8,388 nt of DNA from Methanobacteriota archaeon (GCA_009779205.1 WRER01000020.1:1-8388); one strand, 5' to 3'; positions 1 through 7,800 are shown, numbered from the stretch's first letter. Notes: generated from the letters alone by a model not told the origin. Program-made: numbers and translations.

Positions 1-1280
1 AAGAGCAACTTAAATGGTCAGCTCTGCGGGACAAGCCTGCTGAAACCATGTACCAGATTATGCAGGGTGAGTTGTTCCCGTTTATCAAGACGCTGCACAA
101 TGACAGCGCCAGTACATACGCTAAGTATATGGACGATGCTATTTTCAAGATCCCGACTCCGCAGCTTCTGGAGAAAATCGTCACTTCCCTGGATGAATTG
201 TATGCTTCTATTGATAAGCAACCTGACCGTAAAGATGTCCGTGGGGATCTGTACGAATATATGCTCTCGCGGCTGACAACAGCAGGCACGAACGGCCAGT
301 TTCGGACTCCTCGCCATATCATCCGTATGATGGTGGAGCTATTAGATCTACGCCCGGAAGATGTGATTTGTGATCCAGCCTGTGGTACAAGTGGATTTCT
401 GGTGTCAGCAGGCGAATATCTGAAAGAGAAGTATCTTGAGGAGATTTTCTATACCAAAGATGCAAAATCGCATTATGATAATGCCATGTTCACTGGCTAT
501 GATATGGACAGAACGATGCTCCGGATCGGAGCAATGAACATGATGACCCATGGTATCGCAAATCCGCAGATTGTGTACAAGGACAGTCTGTCCGATCAGA
601 ATACTGACAGCGGCACATATACCAAAATTTTGACAAATCCTCCCTTCAAAGGCAGTCTGGATTATGATATTGTGGCAACTGATCTTACGAAAGTTGCCAA
701 GACCAAGAAGACTGAACTCCTTTTTTTGGTGTTGTTTCTGCGTATGCTGAAGAATGGAGGGAGATGTGCTTCCATCGTTCCTGATGGTGTGCTATTTGGA
801 TCTTCCAAGGCGCACAAGGATATCCGAAAAGAGATCGTGGAGAACCACCGGCTGGAGGCCATTATCTCGATGCCCTCCGGAGTGTTCAAGCCGTATGCTG
901 GTGTGTCCACCGCTGTTATTGTTTTTACTAAGACCGGTGCCGGTGGCACTGATAATGTATGGTTCTACGATATGCAATCTGACGGGTACAGCTTGGATGA
1001 TAAGCGTACTCCGCTGGAGAGAAGTGATATTCCTGACATTGTAGCAAGGTTTTGCAATCTCACCGCTGAGGAAAGCCGAGAGCGTACCGAGCAGAGTTTT
1101 CTCGTCCCGAAGGAGGAGATCGTGGGTAATGGCTATGACCTGTCCATCAACAAGTATAAACAGAATGCCTATGTAGAGGAGAGCTATCCTCATCCCCGTG
1201 AAATTTTGGCTGAGATCAATGAGTTGGAGCGGGAGATTCAGGGCGGCCTCAGGGAATTGGAGGCAATGTTGGATGGGTAA
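1..1280 (+). CDS. hsdM: HsdM, Type I restriction-modification N6-adenine DNA methyltransferase subunit (5' partial)
   Basis: HsdM transfers a methyl group from S-adenosylmethionine to adenine in the site chosen by HsdS, and is also part of the HsdR2M2S2 restriction complex. The frame is open to the window edge: codons from base 3 read EQLKWSALRDKPAET before the first ATG at 48, which fits the HsdM N-terminal helical domain. The ATG is therefore internal and I infer roughly 60-80 residues are missing upstream. Counting from that ATG, residues 66-100 are the helical lead-in (RGDLYEYML...GQFRTPRHI). SAM-binding motif I, DPACGTSGF, is at 109-117 and catalytic motif IV, NPPF, at 197-200, so it is an N6-adenine (gamma-class) enzyme. 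The C-terminus (about 383-410) is a charged helix, ILAEINELEREI, suited to contact with HsdS. No disruption is visible. It ends at TAA 1278-1280. Confidence 0.96.
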   Translation, partial: EQLKWSALRDKPAETMYQIMQGELFPFIKTLHNDSASTYAKYMDDAIFKIPTPQLLEKIVTSLDELYASIDKQPDRKDVRGDLYEYMLSRLTTAGTNGQFRTPRHIIRMMVELLDLRPEDVICDPACGTSGFLVSAGEYLKEKYLEEIFYTKDAKSHYDNAMFTGYDMDRTMLRIGAMNMMTHGIANPQIVYKDSLSDQNTDSGTYTKILTNPPFKGSLDYDIVATDLTKVAKTKKTELLFLVLFLRMLKNGGRCASIVPDGVLFGSSKAHKDIRKEIVENHRLEAIISMPSGVFKPYAGVSTAVIVFTKTGAGGTDNVWFYDMQSDGYSLDDKRTPLERSDIPDIVARFCNLTAEESRERTEQSFLVPKEEIVGNGYDLSINKYKQNAYVEESYPHPREILAEINELEREIQGGLRELEAMLDG

Positions 1281-1290
1281 CCCAACGATC

Positions 1291-1380
1291 AGGATTGTGC
1301 ACGCACTACGTGCACCATTTAAAAGAGAATTGCGTCCACACTGCGGACGGAATTCATGAGAATTACTGCCCTGTGTAGAC
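1291..1380. repeat. Two tandem hairpins in the hsdM downstream region (possible REP/MITE-like intergenic element)
   Basis: Hairpin A has a perfect 7-bp stem: GTGCACG at 1297-1303 pairs with CGTGCAC at 1309-1315 around the 5-base loop CACTA. Hairpin B has an 11-position stem with a single G-G mismatch: GAATTGCGTCC at 1327-1337 pairs with GGACGGAATTC at 1345-1355 around a 7-base loop. The word GAATT occurs again just downstream at 1362. Neither stem is followed by a T-run on either strand, so they are poor intrinsic terminators. The compact paired-hairpin layout directly after hsdM and before a scarred region suggests a dispersed intergenic repeat. That reading is an inference, since only one copy lies in this window. 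An mRNA-processing or stabilising structure is the alternative. Confidence 0.55.
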
Positions 1381-1402
1381 GAAATTTAAAAAAACATGTG
1401 AT

Positions 1403-1621
1403 ATGAGCGATTTGCAAACTACAACCATCACATTTTATAGTGATATGCGTGACATCATTATCAATGCTCAGTACAATGCTGTCTGCAGTGTTGATGTTCA
1501 GCGTGTACTGATGTACTGGCGTTTGGGTGAGCGCATTGTTATTGAGGAACAATGTGGACAAGAGCGTGCAGGATACGGCGAATATCTTATTAAAAATTTG
1601 GCTAAAGGACTTGAAGGTTAA
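1403..1621 (+). pseudogene. N-terminal fragment of a YhcG/DUF1016-family (PDDEXK nuclease) protein
   Basis: The 72-residue product matches the N-terminal (YhcG_N) part of the DUF1016 family by recognisable signatures: FYSDMRDIIINAQ, then VLMYWRLGERIVIEEQ, then ERAGYGEYLIKNLAKGL. In full-length relatives this is the DNA-binding-like N-terminal domain, followed by an FGxGFS stretch and a C-terminal PDDEXK nuclease domain, about 330-380 residues in total. Here the frame stops right after the first helical module, and neither of the other two frames continues the homology, so this is a truncation and not a simple frameshift. No good ribosome binding site precedes the ATG (upstream bases are AAAACATGTGAT). 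DUF1016 genes are often found between hsdM and hsdS, which fits this position. A likely C-terminal remnant lies at 2313-2429. A stable short product is possible but unlikely. Confidence 0.8.
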
Positions 1622-1640
1622 GAAACAGTTAATCAAAAAT

Positions 1641-1646
1641 AAGAGG
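1641..1646 (+). promoter_or_regulatory. Ribosome binding site fixing the start of the 209-residue gene
   Basis: AAGAGG lies 9 bases before the ATG at 1656. The same frame is open back to an ATG at 1527, but those 43 codons overlap the YhcG-like fragment in another frame and have no binding site, so 1656 is preferred. Confidence 0.6.
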
Positions 1647-1655
1647 CTCATATTC

Positions 1656-2285
1656 ATGGACAAAATTGCATTTATTGAAGAGTATATTGGCAAATGTGAT
1701 ATTGTTATCACAAACAATGACATTGACGAAGCAAAAAAACTACAAAAAGAGATTGTTCGTACCTTTAGTTCTGAGATAGGTAATATTCATAGCGGGCTAA
1801 GTAATTATAGACCATTTATTGCGGGTGTAGGGAAAAAAACGAATCCCCAATATGGATCAGGCAATTTATCGGCAGATTATTTGGAAGATATAGGACTTTT
1901 AAGACAAAAACTTATTAACTATATTTGCAATATAGAAGAAGAACGTTCTAAAAGAGAGCATGAATTGGAATTGGCTCGGCTGAAGCAACCCCTTGTTTCT
2001 GCTCATGCAGAAGCTAACCCAGTACAAAATCAAAGTGTAATTGTGAGGGTTACTCTCGAGCAAACATTAAAGCTTATTGATGATATTTCGGAGGATAATT
2101 TATCTTCTGCTGATAAAAAAGCATTAAAAGAACAACTTTATTCACTAGAGGGTATTAAAACTACGAATGATAAAAACGAATTATGGAATAAAGCAAAAGA
2201 GATATTAAAGTTCATTGCTGACAAGGGTGCTGATGCAGCCATTGCTGCTCTGCCTTTAATCATGTCAGGATTATTAAAAAATTGA
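1656..2285 (+). CDS. Unrecognised 209-residue helical protein, probable accessory defence gene
   Basis: I cannot name this protein. Residues 1-110 look mostly helical: DEAKKLQKEI at 25-34, then DYLEDIGLLRQKLINYI at 74-90, then a charged helix CNIEEERSKREHELELARL at 91-109 that could be a coiled coil. A polar linker (about 115-127) leads to a second module, about 130-209. It begins VRVTLEQTLKLIDDI, continues with an acidic SSADKKALKEQLYSLEGIK segment, and ends in a hydrophobic tail, KFIADKGADAAIAALPLIMS, at 185-204. From memory, a similar C-terminal layout (short helices, then ILKFIADKG and a hydrophobic end) recurs in uncharacterised bacterial proteins near defence genes; this is an impression, not a search result. 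There is no signal peptide and no catalytic motif that I can see. Base composition is clearly AT-richer than hsdM: one 60-base line (1681-1740) has 18 G/C, against 29 in the hsdM line 361-420. It sits inside what appears to be a split DUF1016 gene. Confidence 0.8.
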   Translation: MDKIAFIEEYIGKCDIVITNNDIDEAKKLQKEIVRTFSSEIGNIHSGLSNYRPFIAGVGKKTNPQYGSGNLSADYLEDIGLLRQKLINYICNIEEERSKREHELELARLKQPLVSAHAEANPVQNQSVIVRVTLEQTLKLIDDISEDNLSSADKKALKEQLYSLEGIKTTNDKNELWNKAKEILKFIADKGADAAIAALPLIMSGLLKN

Positions 2286-2298
2286 TATACTACCGTTT

Positions 2299-2304
2299 AA
2301 GGAG
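2299..2304 (+). promoter_or_regulatory. Strong Shine-Dalgarno for the 38-codon ORF
   Basis: AAGGAG ends 8 bases before the GTG at 2313, near-ideal spacing. It is the only signal supporting translation of the short ORF, since the same frame has a stop (TAA 2298-2300) just upstream. Through the overlap downstream it may also feed ribosomes into hsdS. Confidence 0.6.
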
Positions 2305-2312
2305 AAAAGAGA

Positions 2313-2429
2313 GTGAATACCTACAATCTCACCAACCAATACCAGTTATATTTACCATCCGAAGAAGCTTTACTGGGAGAAATCAGGGATGTTTTTGATT
2401 TAGCGGAGGATGGTGCAGTAGATGAGTAA
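2313..2429 (+). CDS. 38-residue ORF overlapping hsdS; probable C-terminal remnant of the YhcG/DUF1016 gene
   Basis: A GTG start at 2313 follows an AAGGAG site and the frame runs 38 codons to TAA 2427-2429, overlapping the hsdS ATG (2422) by 8 bases. The central residues QYQLYLPSEEALLGEIRDV resemble the conserved tail of YhcG/DUF1016 proteins, where a YxLYLP(S/T)EEEL stretch comes right before the C-terminal end. Together with the N-terminal piece at 1403-1621 this suggests that the old gene originally ended here and was translationally coupled to hsdS. The product is too short to hold a nuclease fold. It may survive as a leader ORF that couples hsdS translation, or it may be a coincidental small protein. 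The family assignment rests on about 20 residues recognised by eye. Confidence 0.55.
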   Translation: MNTYNLTNQYQLYLPSEEALLGEIRDVFDLAEDGAVDE

Positions 2430-3627
2430 GTGGGAGATGGTGCGGCTATCAGAGGTGGCTGCAATGATGACTGATGGTGATTGGATAGAATCAAAAGATC
2501 AGTCACCGAACGGAATCAGATTATTGCAAGTAGGTAATATAGGTAAGGGCTTTTACATTGATAAGTCGGAAAGGGCTAAGTATATATCGGAAATTACATT
2601 TTCGAATCTGAAATGCACCGAAGTTATTGAAGGAGATATACTTATTTCGCGTTTACCCGACCCAGTAGGGCGTGCTTGTATTGTACCTCATCACAATATT
2701 AAACTGATAACTGCTGTGGATTGCACAATCATTAGATTAAATAGCCAGCTATGTAACAAGCATTATTTATTACATTATCTTTGTTCACCGCAATACTTTT
2801 GGCAAATTGAAAAATATGTCGTTGGCACCACACGTAGTAGAATAAGCAGGAAAAATCTTCAAACGATTTCTGTCCCACTCCCACCCCTGCCCGTCCAGCA
2901 ACAAATCGCCGACGTCCTCGACCAGGCAAACGTCCTGCTTGAAAAACGTAAGGCACAAATCGAAAAATTGGACTTGCTTGTCAAATCGAGGTTTTTAGAG
3001 ATGTTCGGCGACCCTTTGACAAACCCGATGGGATGGGAAACAAGACCACTATTTGCTACGCTTGAAGCTGGCTCAACGGTCACATATGGTATCGTGCAGA
3101 CGGGAGATAATGTGAAAGATGGAGTTCCTGTTTTTCGTCCGATTGATATTGTATCTGGAAGAATTCCCCTACGTAGTGAGTTGAAATGTACAACCAAAGA
3201 AATATCAAGCAAATATAAAAGAACTTTGCTCAAAGGATACGAGTTATTAATTACTGTCAGAGGTTCGATTGGCGACACATTTCAAGTTACACCTGAATTT
3301 GAAGGGTGTAATGTAGCGAGAAATATCGTCCCCTTAAGAATTGATACACGTTATCTACTATACCCATTTATGGAAGGGCTCTTTGGTCAATCTGCAACAA
3401 AACAAGTCATTGCTGAGTTGACAAAAGGTATCGCACTACAAGGACTAAACATGAGCGAGTTTCGTGAGATCAATATCATAATCCCCCCGCTCGAACTTCA
3501 AAACAACTTCGTGAACTTTGTGTCAGCTGCCAACAAATCAAAAGTTGAAATGCAACGAGGGTTAGATACGTTGGAATTGCTTTATAAATCGCTGATGCAG
3601 AAATGTTTTAGCGGGGAGATGTTTTAA
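2422..3627 (+). CDS. hsdS: HsdS, Type I restriction-modification specificity subunit
   Basis: HsdS recognises the bipartite DNA target and bridges two HsdM and two HsdR subunits. The 401-residue length is normal, and both half-repeats are present. Target-recognition domain 1 covers about residues 1-152. The central conserved spacer, about 153-207, runs PLPPLPVQQQIADVLDQAN, then a long helix to SRFLEMFGDP and NPMGWE. Target-recognition domain 2 covers about 208-352 (from the GSTVTYGIVQTG region). The distal conserved region, about 353-401, runs IIPPLELQNNFVNFV to YKSLMQKCFSGEMF. The two helical regions set the spacing between half-sites. GGAGG at 2405-2409 is 12 bases from the ATG, rather far, so coupling to the upstream 38-codon ORF (8-base overlap) may matter. 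The central conserved segment is visibly richer in G+C than the recognition domains, consistent with domain exchange. The stop codon overlaps a following ATG (TAATG). Confidence 0.96.
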   Translation: MSKWEMVRLSEVAAMMTDGDWIESKDQSPNGIRLLQVGNIGKGFYIDKSERAKYISEITFSNLKCTEVIEGDILISRLPDPVGRACIVPHHNIKLITAVDCTIIRLNSQLCNKHYLLHYLCSPQYFWQIEKYVVGTTRSRISRKNLQTISVPLPPLPVQQQIADVLDQANVLLEKRKAQIEKLDLLVKSRFLEMFGDPLTNPMGWETRPLFATLEAGSTVTYGIVQTGDNVKDGVPVFRPIDIVSGRIPLRSELKCTTKEISSKYKRTLLKGYELLITVRGSIGDTFQVTPEFEGCNVARNIVPLRIDTRYLLYPFMEGLFGQSATKQVIAELTKGIALQGLNMSEFREINIIIPPLELQNNFVNFVSAANKSKVEMQRGLDTLELLYKSLMQKCFSGEMF

Positions 3628-3665
3628 TGAGTGTAATTGCTTGGAAAAATACCGTTCACAAATAA
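3627..3665 (+). pseudogene. 12-codon relic start coupled to the hsdS stop
   Basis: An ATG overlaps the hsdS stop codon in the TAATG arrangement typical of translational coupling. It opens MSVIAWKN and then hits TAA at 3663 once the reading enters the IS66-like segment (from about 3649-3652) out of frame. The first 7-8 codons may be the surviving start of the gene that once followed hsdS. I do not recognise the sequence, and it is too short to assign. Confidence 0.35.
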
Positions 3666-3866
3666 TCAAGCAGAACGAGATGTCAGAATGATGAAAGTCC
3701 AACGGAAGATTTCAGGAACTTTCAGAACGAAAAGAGGAGCTATTGACTTCGCAAAAAGAAGAGGATATATTTCAACGATGAGGAGCTTGGACAGCCGGTC
3801 TATGAGGCCGTGAAAGCATTAGCGGGAGCTCAGCCAATCTTGATAAGTAGTTTGGGTGGTGAATAG
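3649..3866 (+). pseudogene. C-terminal remnant of an IS66-family transposase (frameshifted)
   Basis: From about 3652 the frame reads PFTNNQAERDVRMMKV and then QRKISGTFRTKRGA, the conserved IS66 C-terminal block containing the Glu (in AER) taken as the last acidic residue of the DDE site. The frame continues to YISTM at 3766-3780. It then must shift to the frame beginning GAG 3783, which reads ELGQPVYEAVKALAGAQPIL, the expected continuation. Restoring one base near 3779-3782 (AAGG to AGG) gives STMKELGQP, so a one-base deletion is the simplest explanation. Only about 65 codons of a roughly 450-550-codon transposase remain. I find no terminal inverted repeats, no tnpA or tnpB, and no target duplication, so this is an old, immobile scar. 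The second frame ends at TAG 3864-3866, running into the next gene. Confidence 0.85.
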
Positions 3867-4863
3867 TTACCTAAACTTAATGCTTGATAGATATTGTATT
3901 CATTTAATTGATGAACCGGAGTCTTTTCTTCATCCTCCACAAGCGAATATCATGGGGCGAATTATAGGCGAGCTACTTACAAACGAACAACAGGCGTTTA
4001 TTGCTACACATAGTCAAGATGTTATCAAAGGGTTACTGGATGTTTGTCCTGATAGAGTAAAAATTGTAAGAATTATGAGGGTCGAAGATGTCAATAGCTT
4101 CTCTATACTTGAAAATGAGAAATTCAATGAAATATGGAAAGACCCTCTCTTAAAACATTCTTCGATTATGGACAGTCTTTTTTCCAGTTCAACGGTGTTG
4201 TGCGAAGCAGATTCGGATTGTAGGATGTATTCGGTAATACTGTCTCACTTAAAACAGAAAGCTGGGAAATATTCCGAAACGCACTTTATTCACTGTGGCG
4301 GTGAGCACAAAATGTCAAAGGTAATACCTGCTCTTAAATCGTTGAATGTGGATGTTCGCATTATACTCGACTGCGACGTTATGAATGATGTTAATGTATT
4401 TAAGGGTATTATTGGAAGCTGCGACGGAGATTGGAATAATTTGGAACGAGACTATAAGGTTATTTCATCTGGTCTAAGTGGAGGTAGGGATCACATTCAC
4501 AGGGAGGATGTCAGAAGGTTTGTTAATAACTTGCTGGATAAATCTGATGCGCCATCTCTATCCAAAGAAGAAATAGGGAAGATAACCAGCCAATTAAAGA
4601 TACCTACAAAATGGTCGCAGATGAAATTTGTGGGTTTTTCTGTAATACCCTCTGGCAATTCAAGCACCTCACTTAACAATCTAATTGACAAGTTGAAAGA
4701 ATTAGGTATTTTCATAGTACCTTGTGGAGAATTGGAACAGTTTATTAAAGAAGTTGGTGGACATGGACCAGAATGGGTAAACGAAGTTCTAGAAAAGTAC
4801 ACTGATTTCGACGATGATATCTTCAAAAACATAAGAGAATTCGTTGCTTCATGGAATATTTGA
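3856..4863 (+). pseudogene. 5'-truncated OLD-like AAA ATPase/TOPRIM nuclease
   Basis: The 335-codon frame carries the second half of an ABC-type ATPase joined to a TOPRIM domain, as in overcoming-lysogenization-defect (OLD) nucleases. Walker B is IHLIDEPESFLHPPQ at 15-29 (DEPE 19-22), and the H-switch ATHSQD is at 50-55. The TOPRIM region follows: TVLCEADSDCRMYSVIL at 113-129 supplies the conserved Glu (E117), and ILDCD at 170-174 supplies the DxD pair. GELEQFI at 291-297 is typical of the family tail. The N-terminal ~150-250 residues with Walker A and most of the nucleotide-binding lobe are absent, and the sequence joins the IS66 scar near 3850. The only start choices are GTG 3856/3859 or ATG 3880, all without a ribosome binding site. 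ATP hydrolysis should be lost; a TOPRIM-only product is possible but unsupported. It is less G+C-rich than hsdR. The stop lies 18 bases before the hsdR ATG. Confidence 0.82.
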
Positions 4864-4869
4864 GCTAAC

Positions 4870-4875
4870 AAGGTG
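4870..4875 (+). promoter_or_regulatory. Ribosome binding site deciding the hsdR start
   Basis: AAGGTG sits 6 bases before ATG 4882. The in-frame GTG at 4873 lies inside this site, which argues against it as the start. The resulting N-terminus, MPTNFDFL, also fits the usual opening of this HsdR group. Confidence 0.6.
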
Positions 4876-4881
4876 CCCACC

Positions 4882-7800
4882 ATGCCCACAAATTTTGACT
4901 TCCTAACCACCGACCCACAATTCGCTTCCTTCACCGATACAGCAGTACAAGCTGAATTAGTACTCTCTATCAGCCCAGCTTTTTGTGCTACCGGCTGCCG
5001 TACGGCACTTGAGTTCGCGGTCAAATGGATGTACAGCGTGGATCAATCCCTCCCCGAACCCTATGACGAACGCTTGGCCGCACTGGTGGGCAATGAGGAA
5101 TTTCGTGATCTCTTACCAGCGGATTTGTTTCCAAAGATCACTTATATACGAAAGCTGGGAAACAACGCAACCCATAATCCTAAAAGCGTCACAGCTGACC
5201 AGGCTGTCTTGTCACTTAAAAATCTGCATAGTTTCATGGGTTTTGTAGCCTATTGCTATGGAACAGACTATCAGGAAACAGCCTTTGATACATCTTTGTT
5301 GAATACGCAAAAGCCAGCTGATCCAAGAGTTACTTCACAGCCTCCTGTTCAACCTGAGGTAAAGCTTGACGCCCTGCTTACTGAAAACGCTGAGAGGCGT
5401 GAAGAGCTCACTCAACGACGGACTCACCAGCTGAAACAGGGTTATGCAGTCAAACCGATGGACTTTACCGAGGAACAGACTCGCAAGGCATATATCGATG
5501 TCATGCTGGAGGATGCGGGCTGGCAGCGTGGGAAGAATTGGGTGGATGAGTACCCCATCGATGAAATGCCTAACAAGTCTGGCTTTGGAAGAGCAGATTA
5601 TGTACTGTTCGGAGATGATGGCGTACCTCTTGCTGTTATCGAGGCAAAGCGTACCAGCAGGAATGTGGAGGAAGGCCGCCAGCAAGCAGTGCTGTACGCT
5701 GATTTTCTGGAGAAAAAACATGGACAACGCCCAATCATCTTCCTGACCAATGGCTACGAAACCCGCATCTGGAACGACAACTACTATCCTGAGCGCCGGG
5801 TATCTGGCATCTACTCAAAGTGTGACCTGGAAAAAGAATTCAACAAGATAAAAGACCGTAAACCTCTCAGAGGTGTGAAGGTCAATGATAAGATCTCCAA
5901 CCGCTATTATCAAAAAGAATCCATTCAGGCTGTATGTGATGCTTTTGGAGAACGTAATCGCAGAAAGGCACTCCTGGTCATGGCGACAGGCAGCGGTAAG
6001 ACGCGAACAGTCATCTCCATCGTGGATGTATTGATCCGCCACGGTTGGGTGAAAAATATATTGTTCTTGGCTGACCGAAATGCCCTTGTCACCCAGGCAA
6101 AACGTGCTTTTCACAACTTGATGCCAGATCTCTCACTTTGTAATCTCACCGAAAATAAGGAGGATGCCTCATCCCGTGCGATATTTTCCACGTATCAAAC
6201 CATGATGAACTGCATCGATGATACCCGTGATGAACAGGGCAACCGCTTGTTTACCCTCGGTCATTTTGATTTAATCATCGTGGATGAGGCACATCGCAGT
6301 ATTTACAATAGATACAAAGACATCTTTACTTATTTTGATGCACTGCTGATCGGGCTGACTGCTACCCCTAAGGATGAAATAGATAAGAACACCTATGAGA
6401 TCTTCGATCTGGAAAGCGGTGTGCCTACTTATGGCTATGAACTCTCCCAGGCGGTACAGGACAAATATCTGGTGGATTTTGTCTCCATCGAATTGGAACT
6501 CAAGTTTATGAGTCAGGGCATCACCTATAATGATCTCACTCCCGAAGAAAAAGAAGAATATGAAAAGACCTTTTCTGACGAAGATGGAAACCTGCCCGCA
6601 TCTATAGACTCCAGTGCACTCAATGAATGGCTATTTAACTATGATACCATCAAAAAAGCGTTGGATATCCTGATAAAACACGGTCAGCGGGTAGATTACG
6701 GCACTAAAATGGGAAAAACGATCATATTTGCGAAGAACCACAACCATGCCGAGAAGATTCTGGAAGTGTGGAACAAAGAGTTCTCAGACTATCCTCCTCA
6801 CTATTGCCGTGTCATCGATAACTATACAAATTACGCACAAAGCCTGATTGACGATTTTTCCGACCCGAAGAAATATCCACAGATCGCTGTGTCAGTGGAT
6901 ATGCTGGATACCGGCATAGACGTGCCGGAGATTTTGAATCTTGTTTTTTTCAAAAAAGTATTCAGCCGTGCGAAATTTTGGCAGATGATCGGACGGGGTA
7001 CACGAATTTGCAAAAACCTGATTGATGGTGAGGACAAAAAGCAATTTTACATCTTTGATCTGTGCGGCAACTTTGCTTTTTTCCGTCTGAGTGCTAAAGG
7101 TCGTGAAGCAGGAACCGTCTCTACTTTACGGGAGCGGTTGTTCAACACAAAGGTTGAGATGGTATATAAGCTGCAAGAGTTAGATTTTCAAACGGATGAA
7201 CTCAAGGACTATCGCGCCGAAATTGTGCGAGATCTGGTGACAGAGATCAAAACATTGAATCGAGACAATTTTTCCGTGAAACAGCATCTGAGGATTATAG
7301 ACAGCTATCAAAATGAAAGCGATTTTACTACGCTGACATATGAAAACACATTGGAAATAGCTGAGCACATCGCACCTCTCATCCCCCCCGTGCAGGATGA
7401 CATCTCTGCGGTACGGTTTGATATGTTGCTTTATCAGATTGAACTTGCTCTGCTTGCTGGCAAATCATATAAAAAAGCAAAAAACGACCTTATCAAGAAA
7501 ACCCGCGACTTGTCACGGTACGCTACCATCCCGGCTGTCACGGCACAGAAGGAAACCATTGGACAAATTTTGCACAATGATCTTCTTGAACGGGCTGGGA
7601 TAAAGGATTATGAGGATATCCGTATCAAACTACGTGATCTCATTAAATTTATCCCTCCTGAAGAACGCAGTCGCTACGACACCAATTTCACTGACGACGT
7701 CTTGTCAGAGGAGTGGAATGAGTCACAGCTCGACAATGACGACCTCGCAAACTACAAGAAAAAAGTCAACTATTATATTTTACAACACCAGGACATTCCC

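Noticed and set aside
721..727. T7 tract in hsdM and C7 tract in hsdR (7383-7389) as phase-variation switches
   Set aside because: Seven-base homopolymers are within normal coding variation, both are in frame, and phase-variable tracts are usually longer.
1527..1655. Upstream extension of the 209-residue gene to an ATG at 1527
   Set aside because: It overlaps the YhcG-like fragment in another frame, has no ribosome binding site, and the residues look like a frame shadow; ATG 1656 has AAGAGG at good spacing.
2422..3627. Invertible hsdS shufflon
   Set aside because: There is only one hsdS, with no second partial copy, no flanking inverted repeats seen and no recombinase gene in the window.
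4873..4881. GTG 4873 as hsdR start
   Set aside because: It lies inside the likely ribosome binding site of ATG 4882, and the MPTNFDFL N-terminus is the usual opening of this HsdR group.
4497..5024. Minus-strand open frames opposite the OLD-like gene, hsdR and hsdM
   Set aside because: They are antisense shadows of strongly supported genes, without recognisable domains or ribosome binding sites.
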